A stretch of 44,463 bases of DNA from a virus. Both the position numbers and the translations under genes were made by a program. Under the pieces are notes generated by a model. That model had not been told where the DNA came from and searched no databases. It was given only the letters and a program-made list of their open reading frames with translations. Below, in pieces: positions 12,981-22,859 of this stretch (the first letter of the stretch is position 1; every line of letters starts with the position of its first letter). The stretch spans positions 1 to 44,463 of the IMG/VR virus record IMGVR_UViG_3300010334_000006. One strand, 5' to 3'.

Positions 12981-15900
12981 ATGTCAGACATTTTCGATCA
13001 GATTTCAGACGCAAGAAAAGATGCGCCCAAAGGTGACATTTTTGATAAAATTGCGTCTATAAAACAAGGAGGTGAACAAAATGAAGATCAAATCAGGAAT
13101 CAGCCACAAGCCTACCAAGAAGGCAATGCACGACGAGTACCCGACCAACAAGAGCCGTCTATCGGATCTCAAGCAGGGTTACAAGCCGATGGGATGTTGC
13201 GTCCCCAAGACCAAGGCCAGCGTCAACGCAATGACCAAGCCAATCTAAAGGGCGACATCTTTGATCAGCTTGAACAAGGAGGTGTAGCAAGTGAAAGACA
13301 AACCCAAGATGCCCAAGGAGGAATCCAAGGGGCGCAAGCAGGGCAAGGCATGGAAGGCCAAGTCCCTGCGAGGAACCAAGAGGAAGTAGAAAAGGGCGGG
13401 GTTCTATCCCCCGTTCTTGCCGCTGGAGCTTCTGCCGCTGAAACAGGAGTTGGATTAGCGGCTGGCAAAGCCGCTACAGAAGCACTAAAGGCTGGAGCCA
13501 AGCAGATTGTAAAGCAAGGCACTAAAACCATTGCAGGGAGGCTTCTAGGTAGCGTGGCGGCGGCAGTTGCAGTTCCAGAAGCAATCGCAGAAACAGCACT
13601 TACTGGAGGCATTGGAGCATTAGCAATACCAGCTATTGAGATGGGTGCATTTGCCGCTGGAGCTTATGTGGGCGATAAAGCAACGCAATTTGTTGAGAAA
13701 CTGATTGGTGCTGACAAGGCTATTGAGAAAGCAAAGCAAGAGAACCCACTTATTTCTGAAGCGGCATCTTTGGCTACTATGGCTCCTATGGCATACAAGT
13801 CGATTGGAGAACTTGCAAAGATAGGAGCAGAAGAAGGTGCTGGAGCAGTAGCTAAAAAAGTAGGTGGTGCGGCAATAGGTGGTGCAGCGTTTGAGCCAAT
13901 TCGCTATGGCGTTGAATCTGGACTAGCCGCTGTTACTGGAAGTGAAGAACCAGTTGCTCCTATCACGCTTGAAAGCACAGCAAAATCAGCTTTGATTGCA
14001 GGAGTTCTTTCTGCACATGGTGCAAGGGAAATTGAAGAAAAGGTTGGGCCAGCAACCGCAAGAGCGGCTGTATTAACGCCCACAGAACAAGCGGCGAAAG
14101 CCGCACAACAAACTGAAGAAGATGCCACTAAAATCAGGGAAAAGCAAGAAGGTGATATCGGAGAATATCCGCAAGGAGATCAAGTCGGGCAAGCCCCAGA
14201 AACAGGCGGTGGCGATAGCCTTGTCAAAGGCAAGGAAGAGCCGAAAGAAGTAGCACCAATTATTCTATCTGCGGCGTTTAAACCCACAGAAGAATCTGCT
14301 CCTTATAGGGCAAAGAGTCACCCAGAAGCAATAGAGCAAGCAGTTGCCGATGGGGTGATAACTCAAGAGGAGGCAGATAAATACAAAGAAGCAGGAAACA
14401 GGAACACACCTGAGTTTGGCTTCATGGTGAAGATGCCAGATGGAAAGATTGAGTTTAAGAGCAGAAAAGAAGCTACTGAAATTGCAAGGAAGTCTGGTCA
14501 AATCAAAGAAGAAACCCTCACCCCAGAAAATACATTCAAGGACGAGGAGGGAAACATTCTTCTGCACAGCAACCAAACAGAACAAGCGGCACATAAAGAA
14601 ACAAAGAAGCTCCCAGGAGCCGCCGCCGCTAGTGAGTTTGCAGACAAAGATACCCAACTAGGAGTTGAGATCCATAGGGGAAACCCAGACATATCTTTTG
14701 AGGACTGGAAAAAGAAATTTGAACCAGCAGTAAATGAATACGCTGATAAAGAAGGTGGTCTAGCTCGTGAAAAAGGAGAGCTAGAATATCAGAAGTATGA
14801 CGAGGATCAACTAAAAAGCATTTACGATAGATCAAAGGAAGCATCAAAGAGTGGTGCGCCAGCCCCTAAAGCAGTTGAAGGATTAACTTCAAAAGCTAGA
14901 GTTGGTGCTACTGCGGTGGACAGGAAGAGCATTGATGATCAAAGACAATCAATGGGGCTATCTCGCCTTTACGATATTGCCAAAGACACATGGAAGTCCA
15001 CATGGGACAGGGCAATGTATAAGATTGAGGAAACACCAACTTATTCTTACGACCTAATTGAAAGGATTAAACAAGATCCAAACCATCCTATTGATTCCAC
15101 TGATAGGGCAATTCTTCATCACGAAATCATTGGAACTAAAAATCAATATGATGATTTGCTAGAAAGGCTTGGAAAAGAAACAGACCCATCGTTAATCGCA
15201 TCTACAAAAGCTCAGTTACAAGATGTGGAGAATAAATACCTAGAGCTAACTGAATTAAATCAACTTACTGCTAGAGGAACCGCACAAGCATTGAATATGA
15301 TGAAGGCTATTCAAGCTGATGATTTTACAAGGCTTGGAATGTTACGAAGGGCTAAAGCAGATGTTGCTGGAAGGGATGAAGTAAATGGTGGAGGAGAGCT
15401 TTCTGAAGAAGCTAAAGCTAGAATTGAAGATCAGGCTAGTCAGATTGAAAAACTAAACAAAAGAATTACAGAGCTTGAATCTAAGGCTAAAGAGGAAGCT
15501 GGAACTGAAGGTCTTGAAGATTTTACAAAAGAAACTAGCAAAAGATCAAAGAAGGCTTCTACTGAAAAGAAGAAGTCATCAGATATGACTTCAGAACAAA
15601 AAATTGAAGCATATTCAAAAGACCTAAAAGATCGTAAAGATAGCCCAGAAAGCATAGGATCTATTATTAGGAGCATTGCCAGGGCCATACATCAAAATGC
15701 TTTTGAGCAAGGAGTTGACCTTGATAGGGATCAGATTCTTGAGGAAACACATAAAGTTGTTAAACCAATAATGGGAGAAGATTGGGGTGATGGTCAAACT
15801 AGAGATGCCATCACTGGACTTGGAATTTACAAAGAGCTTACTCAAACTGCTGTTGAGAAATCATTCTCTGAAAAAGTAGGAGAATTGTTTCAATTAGGAA

Positions 15901-18581
15901 AAAGGGCTTTTATTGAAAGGGGATTATTGCCACCTCCTACTGGCAAGCAACGTCGAGAGCAGGGAACAAAAGAAAGGATGGAGATCAAGAAAAACAATTA
16001 CTTGATCAGAAAATATAATCTAAAGCCCATAGATTCTGAAAAGCAATTAGCAGGAGCTTTAACATCAGTAAAGACTAGGCTTCAGAATCATATTGAAGAA
16101 CTGACCGAGAGAATTAAAACAGGGGAACGTGCGCCTAAAAAAATCGGAGTTGAATATGATGAAGAAGCAAAAGCATTACAATCTCGTAGGGATGAGCTTC
16201 AGCAAGTATTTGATACTTTGTATGGCAAGGAGGAAAAAACATACGAAGAAAAAGTTAGAGCTTTAGAAATTGCAAATGAGCGTTTAATTGAGTCAAAGAA
16301 ATTTCAAATTGATCAAGAGCGTGATAGGATCTTGAATGGCAGAAAAGTATCTCCAGAGGAAAAAGAAAAGATTACTAGCGATAGGATTGAGGTTCAGAAG
16401 ACAGAGTTGGAACAACTCAATCAAGAGCTTAAATCAATTCGTGATGCTGATTATGTTAGGAAGGAAGAAATCAAGAGAGACAATGCAAAAAAGAGAATCC
16501 AAGAGATAAAAGAAATACTTGCAGGAAGGGCAAAGCAAAGGGAGCAAGAATTTACTGCACCTGAGAAAGAAACAGCAGAACTATTGAATGAACTTGCTGT
16601 AGCTCAAAAAGAACTAAAGGAGTTTAGAAAATCTCAAATTGTTAGAAAAACTGAAGATGAAAAGAAAGATTCTACTCTTCAGCGTCAGCTTGAAAAGGCA
16701 GAAGATGATTTAAGTAAGCTACAGGCTGGAATTAAAGATTTAAAGACAGGAAGGGTTACTGTTGATACAGAAGCTCAATCCAAGAAGAGGGCAGAGATTG
16801 AGGCCATCAAAAAACAAAAGCAAGATTATCAAGATGCTTTAAAAGTTAGGAAGACAGAGGAAGAAAAAAGAATTTCAGCACTTGAGAGGAGAATCAAATC
16901 CCTTCAAAAGCAAAGGCAAGAAAAAACCTTACCACAGAAAATTAAGAAAGAAGTTGAGCTTTCTGATGAGGAAAAAACACTTCAAGCTGAATATGAGCAA
17001 TTAAAATCAGATATGAAATCTGATGATTGGTTCATACTTGCCAAGCAAAAATTAGCCATTCAGTCATATCTATCACGAATCTCTAAACAGATTGTTGATT
17101 ATCGACGCAGGATCGCAGAGAAAGATTATGCGCCTCGTGCGAGGAAAGAGCCTATGTCAAACCCAGAGCTAGATGCCGCACGATTAGAAAGGGCTAGGGT
17201 AAAGTCTGAATTTGAAGAAGATCGCATCCTTGATCGTTGGAAGAATAGAAGCAAGTGGCAGAAGGCCGCTGACCTCACGGTAGGATGGAAGAGAGCCGCA
17301 GTTCTTTCATATATTACCACCGCCGCAAAACTTTCATCTGCCGCCGCTGAGATTGCGGCATTTATGCCAGCAGAGCTTGCTACAGAAAAGTTGCTAGGTG
17401 CATTGCCTGGGTTCAAGGAGATAGCAAAACTATCCCCCACAGAGGGCGGTGGTAGCATTAGCAAAGACGTTGCCAACTTCAGCAAGGGACTTTGGGCTGG
17501 ACTAAAAGAAGTTAAAGATATTGCATTGAAACAAAAAGACTCTCGACTCACTTTGCTGCAAAGGGAATATGGCGGTGAAGCTCCTAGCAAAATACCAAAA
17601 GGAGTTTTAGGCATACCAGGTAAAATTCACGAGGCAATCAAGAATCCTATTAAGGTTGCTATTTATGAAAAGGCTTATGGAAGGTATCTTGACTATCTTC
17701 AAAAGACTACAGGAGTAAGTTATCTGAATGAAGCTCTCCAACAGAAAGCATCAATGGAGGCATTTAAACACGCAAACAAGAGATTGTTCATGGAGGACAA
17801 TGCCGTAGTTAAAATCTACAATTCTTTTGTCAGTCAGCTAAAACAAAGCAAGGTAGCTGGAATTAGAGCGGCAGGATATGCGGCTGAAGAATTGATTCCT
17901 ATTGTTAAGATACCTACAAACATTGTAAAGCAAATGTTTGAATATCAATTTGGATCTGGAATTGCTACTGCTAGAATGATTAAGGCTATCAGCAAGGGGC
18001 TAGAAAACATCACGCCAGAGGAGGCAGATTCAATAATGCTACAAGCTAAGAGGGGTTCTATAGGTCTATTTATGATGGCTTTAGGGGCGGCATTACCACA
18101 AGCAGTAGGTGGATTTTACAGAAAAGACGCACAACCAGCAGAAGGAGAACCTGGGTTTGATGAAGTAAAGATTGGTGACTTCACAGTTCCTAAATACCTC
18201 ATGCACCATCCAGCACTTATTGCTCTTCAGATTGGAGCCACCATGAGGAAAATATGGGATGATGGAATTGATGAAGCAGAAGGAATCAGCGATGAGGCAA
18301 AGATTGCCGCCAAGGGATTGTATCAATCTCAAATGGGATTATTAGAAGAGCTTCCTTTCGTTGGAATATCTCGGCAATTTGGAGAGTATTTAGATCCGAA
18401 TCGTGCGCCAGAAGTTGCTGGAAACTTAATTAGGTCTAACATCCCAGGCTTCATTCAAGAGACTGCTAAATGGATTGACAGAGATGAGGATGGTAATTTA
18501 ATAAAGAGGAAGCCAGAAAACTTCCTTGAGACTATTGAGCAAGGACTACCTTGGTTTAGGCAACAATTAGAAGAAAAATAA
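12981..18581 (+). CDS. Giant internal virion / ejection protein (1866 aa)
   Basis: 1866 residues, the largest gene. The N-terminus has three copies of a DIFDQ-type motif (about residues 3, 19 and 92), and between and after the later copies lies a Q/G-rich stretch whose +1 frame holds two small genes (13081, 13291). Residues about 140-240 are alanine/glycine-rich hydrophobic helices. Residues about 810-1375 form an extended charged coiled coil. Near 1420-1470 and 1690-1715 are further hydrophobic segments. This mix of amphipathic and coiled-coil regions fits a podovirus protein ejected to form a channel through the envelope (T7 gp16-like role). No lytic transglycosylase motif is evident. The function is inferred from size and place. 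Confidence 0.6.
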   Translation: MSDIFDQISDARKDAPKGDIFDKIASIKQGGEQNEDQIRNQPQAYQEGNARRVPDQQEPSIGSQAGLQADGMLRPQDQGQRQRNDQANLKGDIFDQLEQGGVASERQTQDAQGGIQGAQAGQGMEGQVPARNQEEVEKGGVLSPVLAAGASAAETGVGLAAGKAATEALKAGAKQIVKQGTKTIAGRLLGSVAAAVAVPEAIAETALTGGIGALAIPAIEMGAFAAGAYVGDKATQFVEKLIGADKAIEKAKQENPLISEAASLATMAPMAYKSIGELAKIGAEEGAGAVAKKVGGAAIGGAAFEPIRYGVESGLAAVTGSEEPVAPITLESTAKSALIAGVLSAHGAREIEEKVGPATARAAVLTPTEQAAKAAQQTEEDATKIREKQEGDIGEYPQGDQVGQAPETGGGDSLVKGKEEPKEVAPIILSAAFKPTEESAPYRAKSHPEAIEQAVADGVITQEEADKYKEAGNRNTPEFGFMVKMPDGKIEFKSRKEATEIARKSGQIKEETLTPENTFKDEEGNILLHSNQTEQAAHKETKKLPGAAAASEFADKDTQLGVEIHRGNPDISFEDWKKKFEPAVNEYADKEGGLAREKGELEYQKYDEDQLKSIYDRSKEASKSGAPAPKAVEGLTSKARVGATAVDRKSIDDQRQSMGLSRLYDIAKDTWKSTWDRAMYKIEETPTYSYDLIERIKQDPNHPIDSTDRAILHHEIIGTKNQYDDLLERLGKETDPSLIASTKAQLQDVENKYLELTELNQLTARGTAQALNMMKAIQADDFTRLGMLRRAKADVAGRDEVNGGGELSEEAKARIEDQASQIEKLNKRITELESKAKEEAGTEGLEDFTKETSKRSKKASTEKKKSSDMTSEQKIEAYSKDLKDRKDSPESIGSIIRSIARAIHQNAFEQGVDLDRDQILEETHKVVKPIMGEDWGDGQTRDAITGLGIYKELTQTAVEKSFSEKVGELFQLGKRAFIERGLLPPPTGKQRREQGTKERMEIKKNNYLIRKYNLKPIDSEKQLAGALTSVKTRLQNHIEELTERIKTGERAPKKIGVEYDEEAKALQSRRDELQQVFDTLYGKEEKTYEEKVRALEIANERLIESKKFQIDQERDRILNGRKVSPEEKEKITSDRIEVQKTELEQLNQELKSIRDADYVRKEEIKRDNAKKRIQEIKEILAGRAKQREQEFTAPEKETAELLNELAVAQKELKEFRKSQIVRKTEDEKKDSTLQRQLEKAEDDLSKLQAGIKDLKTGRVTVDTEAQSKKRAEIEAIKKQKQDYQDALKVRKTEEEKRISALERRIKSLQKQRQEKTLPQKIKKEVELSDEEKTLQAEYEQLKSDMKSDDWFILAKQKLAIQSYLSRISKQIVDYRRRIAEKDYAPRARKEPMSNPELDAARLERARVKSEFEEDRILDRWKNRSKWQKAADLTVGWKRAAVLSYITTAAKLSSAAAEIAAFMPAELATEKLLGALPGFKEIAKLSPTEGGGSISKDVANFSKGLWAGLKEVKDIALKQKDSRLTLLQREYGGEAPSKIPKGVLGIPGKIHEAIKNPIKVAIYEKAYGRYLDYLQKTTGVSYLNEALQQKASMEAFKHANKRLFMEDNAVVKIYNSFVSQLKQSKVAGIRAAGYAAEELIPIVKIPTNIVKQMFEYQFGSGIATARMIKAISKGLENITPEEADSIMLQAKRGSIGLFMMALGAALPQAVGGFYRKDAQPAEGEPGFDEVKIGDFTVPKYLMHHPALIALQIGATMRKIWDDGIDEAEGISDEAKIAAKGLYQSQMGLLEELPFVGISRQFGEYLDPNRAPEVAGNLIRSNIPGFIQETAKWIDRDEDGNLIKRKPENFLETIEQGLPWFRQQLEEK
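13081..13248 (+). CDS. Nested basic protein gene in +1 frame of the giant gene (55 aa)
   Basis: 55 residues: [20 protein letters not shown] at the start, CC at 39-40, TKPI at the end. A perfect AAGGAGGTGA precedes it, with GGAGG (13068-13072) exactly 8 nt before the ATG. Codons end mostly in C or G (AAG, ATC, ACC, GTC), as in the basic genes at 3014 and 3166. The peptide has balanced, protein-like composition, whereas the giant ORF here is abnormally Q-rich (CAA-G in one frame is AAG in the other). It is fully contained in the larger gene. Role unknown; basic charge suggests nucleic acid or virion association. Confidence 0.6.
   Translation: MKIKSGISHKPTKKAMHDEYPTNKSRLSDLKQGYKPMGCCVPKTKASVNAMTKPI
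13291..13389 (+). CDS. Second nested basic protein gene in the same +1 frame (32 aa)
   Basis: 32 residues from GTG 13291, about 40% lysine/arginine, ending RGTKRK. It carries AAGGAGGTG with GGAGG at 13278-13282, again exactly 8 nt before the start, the same spacing as the first nested gene. Both lie in the same frame, 42 bp apart. The Shine-Dalgarno is formed by Gln-Gly-Gly codons of a repeated GDIFDQ...QGG motif of the giant protein. Short length lowers confidence, but the twin arrangement supports it. Confidence 0.5.
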   Translation: MKDKPKMPKEESKGRKQGKAWKAKSLRGTKRK

Positions 18582-20515
18582 TGGCAACATCTAAACAGAC
18601 CAAGCAACCACCTTTCCCCCACCCACCCCTTGAAATAGGAGTGGCTCAGTATCCTACGCCCCTTGTCCCAAACTACAACGACAAGAAGGGAGGATGGTCA
18701 ATTAATGATGAAGGACACATCATCCTCGTTGAGAAGGTAAGCATTGAGAAGGGAAACTTCACGCCGCTTCCCCTAGATGGCTCAGTCACATACTCTGGAA
18801 GAGATGCAAACAAATGGCCTTCCACGCTTTATCTGGTAGCTGAAAAGCCAACCGCAGATGGAGAGCATTGCTACCGTTATTGGGCAAATGATAGGACTCT
18901 ATCATCGCAGAATCTCTGGAATTATGGGCTAGATTATAGCTCAAACAATCCATCTTACCCTATCACTTCTCGCACATACATTGTGCCTCGGAGCCAGTAT
19001 GCCACGATTTCACTAGGATCTACTGACCCTGTATTTGGAGGGACTCAGATCATTTCCCAACAGAAGATGGTGGAGCTTCCAGAGGACAATCCTCTAGCTT
19101 CTAGGTATGTGGCAGTACAGAGGGTGTATGAGACAATACCCGGCCCTGTAATCACAGGAAAGAAACTAGACTCAAGGGGAGATTTAGAGACAATCAATGT
19201 TCAGACAGTAGCGGCTGGAACATCTCCAGATGCAGATGGATTGCTTGTTACCGAAACCAAAGTTGACCCAGTTGATTCGGTTAAAAGCACAAAGACTACT
19301 GCAAGCGTGTCTAGCTATGCCACACTCACAACCAAGGCAAACAAAGCTGGGTTGCTTGGCAACACATCTACCACGGATGATATTGTTTCTCCATCCACCA
19401 ATCCAGATGCTTTAAGCACAACTGTTCTTGAGTCAACTGTTGAACAGGTTACAACTACTAAGGCTAAGAAGCGTACCACCACATCTACTGGCCCATCCTC
19501 GCTATCTGGAGCTACTAAAAAAGATGGCCTTTTAGGTATAACCTCTGAAGTCCAATCCATTGTTGCGGCTGGTGCTTCTCCAGATTCTCTCTCTGCTACT
19601 GTTATCTCATCACAAGTAACTCCAATAGATTCAGCAAAAAGCAAGAAGACTACAATTACGGCATCTGGCCCGACTGAACTTGATGGGGCAACATTGCAGG
19701 AATTTGGAATTGCCTCCACAAAAGAAAAGATTGTTACATATGGAAATACTCCTACTGTTGATTACAAAACAATTAAAGCGGAAGTTTCTCCTATTGACGA
19801 TGCTAAATCAAAGTTGAGTCAAGTTGATTATTCAAATCCGACCAAAATTAGCGGCTATCAATATGATGAGTTTTTTGAGACAAACTTAAATATAAGCAGG
19901 GAGATAATTGATTCAAGCACTAGTGCATTAAGTCACTACAATGGTCTTTTATCATATAAGGATGAGCCAGTTAATCCATATCAAAAGCAAAGGATAATTG
20001 TTGATTCTAATGGAAATCTTCCTCCAACTAGAACTGAATACAGAACTGCAAGTTATTCAAGCCCTCAACTTGTATTTTCACTTGATATTGCATACACTTT
20101 ATTTTCTACAGATGGAAGTGATGTGAGGGTTAGGATTACTCCAGTTACTAGATCAGCACAATCTCGTATAACGATTCAAGAAGTAACTACGTCATATAGT
20201 TTTGGTACTCCATCTGCTCCAAACCCATCAAATATTCTTTCTCCAGAGTTAAAACGAGTTGCCTATACTGGATGGAATATGAATTTTGATCTTGGAGATG
20301 CACTTTGCAATACAATAACAAGTACTGTTGTATCTGGATTTATTGGTGGAAATTTGAGCCAACCTATTAGAGAAAATATTAATATTCCATCAACAACAAT
20401 TTCTGCTACTGAATACTCAAGTTATATCAATACTTGGAAAATAACTTCATATGAACAGCAGTATTGGAAGGCTGGAATATGGGTTGCGAGAACAGTTAAA
20501 ACATATATTGTATAA
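18581..20515 (+). CDS. Structural protein with four 59-residue tandem repeats (644 aa)
   Basis: 644 residues, Thr/Ser-rich, beta-type. Repeats begin at about residues 198, 257, 316 and 375, each near 59 residues, with a recurring core (GLLG..S, SPD/NPDAL, then V.PIDSAKSKKTT). The first 195 residues and the last 200 are non-repetitive. One-base overlap with the giant gene before and the 20515 gene after. Likely a tail, nozzle or surface protein; family not recognised. Confidence 0.55.
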   Translation: MATSKQTKQPPFPHPPLEIGVAQYPTPLVPNYNDKKGGWSINDEGHIILVEKVSIEKGNFTPLPLDGSVTYSGRDANKWPSTLYLVAEKPTADGEHCYRYWANDRTLSSQNLWNYGLDYSSNNPSYPITSRTYIVPRSQYATISLGSTDPVFGGTQIISQQKMVELPEDNPLASRYVAVQRVYETIPGPVITGKKLDSRGDLETINVQTVAAGTSPDADGLLVTETKVDPVDSVKSTKTTASVSSYATLTTKANKAGLLGNTSTTDDIVSPSTNPDALSTTVLESTVEQVTTTKAKKRTTTSTGPSSLSGATKKDGLLGITSEVQSIVAAGASPDSLSATVISSQVTPIDSAKSKKTTITASGPTELDGATLQEFGIASTKEKIVTYGNTPTVDYKTIKAEVSPIDDAKSKLSQVDYSNPTKISGYQYDEFFETNLNISREIIDSSTSALSHYNGLLSYKDEPVNPYQKQRIIVDSNGNLPPTRTEYRTASYSSPQLVFSLDIAYTLFSTDGSDVRVRITPVTRSAQSRITIQEVTTSYSFGTPSAPNPSNILSPELKRVAYTGWNMNFDLGDALCNTITSTVVSGFIGGNLSQPIRENINIPSTTISATEYSSYINTWKITSYEQQYWKAGIWVARTVKTYIV

Positions 20516-20763
20516 TGGATTACTATCAATCAACAACGCCTCCAGAATATAATCCAGTTGTAGCTGGCGATGGAGTGTCATCTCAAAGAGGAAGTAATGG
20601 AGTAGAAGTTACTGCAATCGCTCAAAGGCAGGGTGGGTTTTTGTTTGATCAAAGGCCAAAGCCAGATGGAGGAGCGGCAGTTCCAATAAAATACACCATC
20701 CAAATATGCGTTAATGGCAACCCTATGCATCTTGATGTGTATGTGGCTGGACAACCTTATTGA
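20515..20763 (+). CDS. Small structural-type protein (82 aa)
   Basis: Not recognised. 82 residues, G/Q/P-rich N-terminus and a beta-type C-terminus (YTIQICVNGNPMHLDVYVAGQPY). It is sandwiched without gaps between larger virion-type genes, so probably a minor virion protein. Confidence 0.5.
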   Translation: MDYYQSTTPPEYNPVVAGDGVSSQRGSNGVEVTAIAQRQGGFLFDQRPKPDGGAAVPIKYTIQICVNGNPMHLDVYVAGQPY

Positions 20764-20765
20764 TT

Positions 20766-21347
20766 ATGGTTGCCCAGTTGCTTCAATGTCCAACTAGCGA
20801 CGGATGCCCTTCGTATTCGTTTGTTGGATTCCAAAATCCAAATAATAGATATGGATCAGTAACTATTTGTGATTGGGATTGTTGTTTGTATGGTGCTGGA
20901 ATAACTGGAGATTCAGTAACTATACCAGGGTACGGAACGCTAAATCAGCCAACTCCTCCTGTTGATCCTAATTGTTTAACTGGGGATAATACACATTGTT
21001 GTGCTAGTTTTGATGATGACAATAATTGCATTTGGGCAAAGTGCCATATTGATGAAAATGGAAACAATGTAGTTGATACTACTTGGAACGGAAGGGTGGA
21101 TGGTCAAATCACATATACTGCACTAAATGATTGTTATGTAAAAGTAACAGGGGGTTCTGGAGATCCACTTATTGATAATCCAATAGGAACAATTTTGCCA
21201 TTTTCCAATAATAATATTTTATCATCTTTGGGTGAAGTCCAATCAGATCAATATGCTTATTCAAATATTATAAACAATGCGTGTAATAATTCTGATGGCA
21301 GTAATATATTTTTTGTTTTAAGAAATCCAAGCCCAGACAACACATGA
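20766..21347 (+). CDS. Cysteine-rich structural-type protein (193 aa)
   Basis: 193 residues from ATG 20766; a TTG six bases upstream is less likely. About a dozen cysteines, including adjacent pairs (DCCLYG, HCCAS), in an N/D/G/T-rich beta-type sequence. Disulfides or metal sites may stabilise an exposed virion protein. Not recognised. Overlaps the next gene by 4 bases. Confidence 0.5.
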   Translation: MVAQLLQCPTSDGCPSYSFVGFQNPNNRYGSVTICDWDCCLYGAGITGDSVTIPGYGTLNQPTPPVDPNCLTGDNTHCCASFDDDNNCIWAKCHIDENGNNVVDTTWNGRVDGQITYTALNDCYVKVTGGSGDPLIDNPIGTILPFSNNNILSSLGEVQSDQYAYSNIINNACNNSDGSNIFFVLRNPSPDNT

Positions 21348-21604
21348 ACGCATTAGAAATGGCTATGACGGCATCAATGAGTGCCGCAGATTGGGCTAAG
21401 TCTGGATTTGCAAAAGCAAAGTTAGAAATGGTTCAAAGCCGACAAGAAATATGTAATTCTTGCGAGTTCTGGAATAGCAAAGGATTCATGGGATCTGGGC
21501 AATGCTTAAAATGCGGTTGCTCAACTTATGCAAAGCTACGCATGGCTACTTCCAAATGCCCTATTGACAAGTGGGGATCTGTTGAGGTAGAAACACATCA
21601 ATAG
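21344..21604 (+). CDS. Zinc-ribbon-like small protein (86 aa)
   Basis: 86 residues with a cysteine array CNSC...CLKCGC...CP (about residues 37-73), a likely zinc ribbon. The pattern R-x-x-I-C-x-x-C then C-x-x-C-G-C recurs in the protein at 35514. ATGA overlap upstream and 3 bases before the glycosyltransferase gene. A link to the glycosyltransferases is only positional. Confidence 0.55.
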   Translation: MNALEMAMTASMSAADWAKSGFAKAKLEMVQSRQEICNSCEFWNSKGFMGSGQCLKCGCSTYAKLRMATSKCPIDKWGSVEVETHQ

Positions 21605-21607
21605 AAA

Positions 21608-22594
21608 ATGATAGTAGCAATTTCATATCACCAAGGCGACCAGCAGTTGATGGCTCGCTGGGCTAATCGGGTAAAGCAACTCGGCCCATATCTCAACCAC
21701 GAGATCATACTATCCCCTTGCCACGGAGCCTCTACAGACAAGATTAAGCTCCCACTAGAGAACTGCTTCCGAAAAGTTCATGTTGTTCCGTCTGGTCACA
21801 CAGAAAAGGGATGGCCTGTCAGTTGCAATAGGGCTTTCCAAAACATCTGCTGGTACTCAATGCTCACTACTCGTCAGCCGTTCCTGTTCATGGAACCAGA
21901 CGCAGTTCCTCTTTGCGAGGGATGGATTGATCAGATAGAGGTAGAGTATCGTGCTTGTGGTAGCCCATTCATGGGGGACTATGTGGATCTCTCTAGCCTT
22001 GAGGATGGTGGCATTAATCACATGAGTGGGATTGCAGTATATGATTGGAATCTATCCATTCATGCTCCTCGTCTTTTTAACTGCAACAATGGTAAGGAGG
22101 AGTTTGCTTGGGACATATTTGCCGCTTCTGATATTGTGCCGAAAATGCACAGGACTAATCTAATCCAGCACGATTGGGAGAAATACAGAAAGAAGCCTGT
22201 AGATGCTTCCGCTCCCAGGCTTGGTGCAGTAATCTATCACCCAGATAAGCAAGGCGTGTTGCTCAATGATGGTCTTGCTGGCCCTTTGAATAGTGTGCAG
22301 GGAGAACCTGCAACGGGTGCGCCTGTGAGCGTTTCCTCATTTAAACACGAAGGGTCAGCACAAATATCCAATGAAGAAACAACCAAAGTACAACAAGAAA
22401 CGCCCTTGGCAGGGACGAAAGAAGCTCAACTCGGAGCTATTGAATCAGCAGTCAACATCCTTGCCTTCCACCACAAACTCGGTGGATGGAACAAAAAGCA
22501 CGTTAAAGACTCCCTCATCAAAGCAGGGTTCGCCAAAGCAAAGCAAGTCAAGCGTACTGGAAAGAAAGTTCGCTCTTCTGTGGTCAACGCTTAA
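21608..22594 (+). CDS. GT-A-like glycosyltransferase with extended tail (328 aa)
   Basis: 328 residues. The catalytic region (about 1-215) has a nucleotide-sugar fold pattern with FLFMEPDAVP, an E96-P-D98 motif in the DxD place, and a later DWEKY segment. The last 75 residues (E/T/Q then K-rich) lie over the start of the next gene in another frame, so this tail may be a by-product of overlap. Acceptor unknown; host-surface or virion glycan are candidates. Confidence 0.55.
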   Translation: MIVAISYHQGDQQLMARWANRVKQLGPYLNHEIILSPCHGASTDKIKLPLENCFRKVHVVPSGHTEKGWPVSCNRAFQNICWYSMLTTRQPFLFMEPDAVPLCEGWIDQIEVEYRACGSPFMGDYVDLSSLEDGGINHMSGIAVYDWNLSIHAPRLFNCNNGKEEFAWDIFAASDIVPKMHRTNLIQHDWEKYRKKPVDASAPRLGAVIYHPDKQGVLLNDGLAGPLNSVQGEPATGAPVSVSSFKHEGSAQISNEETTKVQQETPLAGTKEAQLGAIESAVNILAFHHKLGGWNKKHVKDSLIKAGFAKAKQVKRTGKKVRSSVVNA

Positions 22595-22859
22595 GGGCGA
22601 CCCATTAGTAGAGGAGTATAGGTTTCATCCTACTCGCAAGTGGCGGTTTGACTTTGCCCACCTTGAATCAAAGGTGGCTGTAGAGTTGCAAGGAGGCGTG
22701 TTTAGCGGAGGCCGTCACTCTAGGGGCTATGGAATTGTGGGTGATTACGAGAAGCTAAATGAAGCTCAGTTTCATGGATGGGTGGTTATTCAACTATCTG
22801 CAAAGCAGATCACGATGGAAAATGTAGAGAAGATCAATGCCTTGATTGCCTCACGATGA
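22371..22859 (+). CDS. DUF559/Vsr-like PD-(D/E)XK endonuclease
   Basis: 162 residues. The catalytic domain (about 62-162) shows EEYRFHPTRKWRFDFAH with D94, then VAVELQGG with E105 and Q107, a GGRHSRG loop and DYEKLNEAQFHGW, matching the DUF559/very-short-patch-repair-like fold often seen in phages. The first 60 residues are lysine-rich and overlap the glycosyltransferase tail by 224 bases; no better downstream start is present. Could nick or cut DNA for repair, packaging or attack on host DNA. ATGA overlap with the next gene. Confidence 0.65.
   Translation: MKKQPKYNKKRPWQGRKKLNSELLNQQSTSLPSTTNSVDGTKSTLKTPSSKQGSPKQSKSSVLERKFALLWSTLKGDPLVEEYRFHPTRKWRFDFAHLESKVAVELQGGVFSGGRHSRGYGIVGDYEKLNEAQFHGWVVIQLSAKQITMENVEKINALIASR

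Noticed and set aside
14440-14661. 73-codon K/R-rich frame in the giant gene, same +1 frame as the nested genes
   Set aside because: No GGAGG and skewed composition expected from shifting a K/E-rich frame; unlike the twin genes it lacks any start signal.
17126-17614. 162-codon minus-strand frame within the giant gene
   Set aside because: Mirror of alanine-rich codons of the plus-strand gene, with no start signal.
22778-22855. Upstream extension of the GT-B glycosyltransferase
   Set aside because: It lies within the nuclease gene, and the ATGA start at 22856 gives the expected N-terminus.
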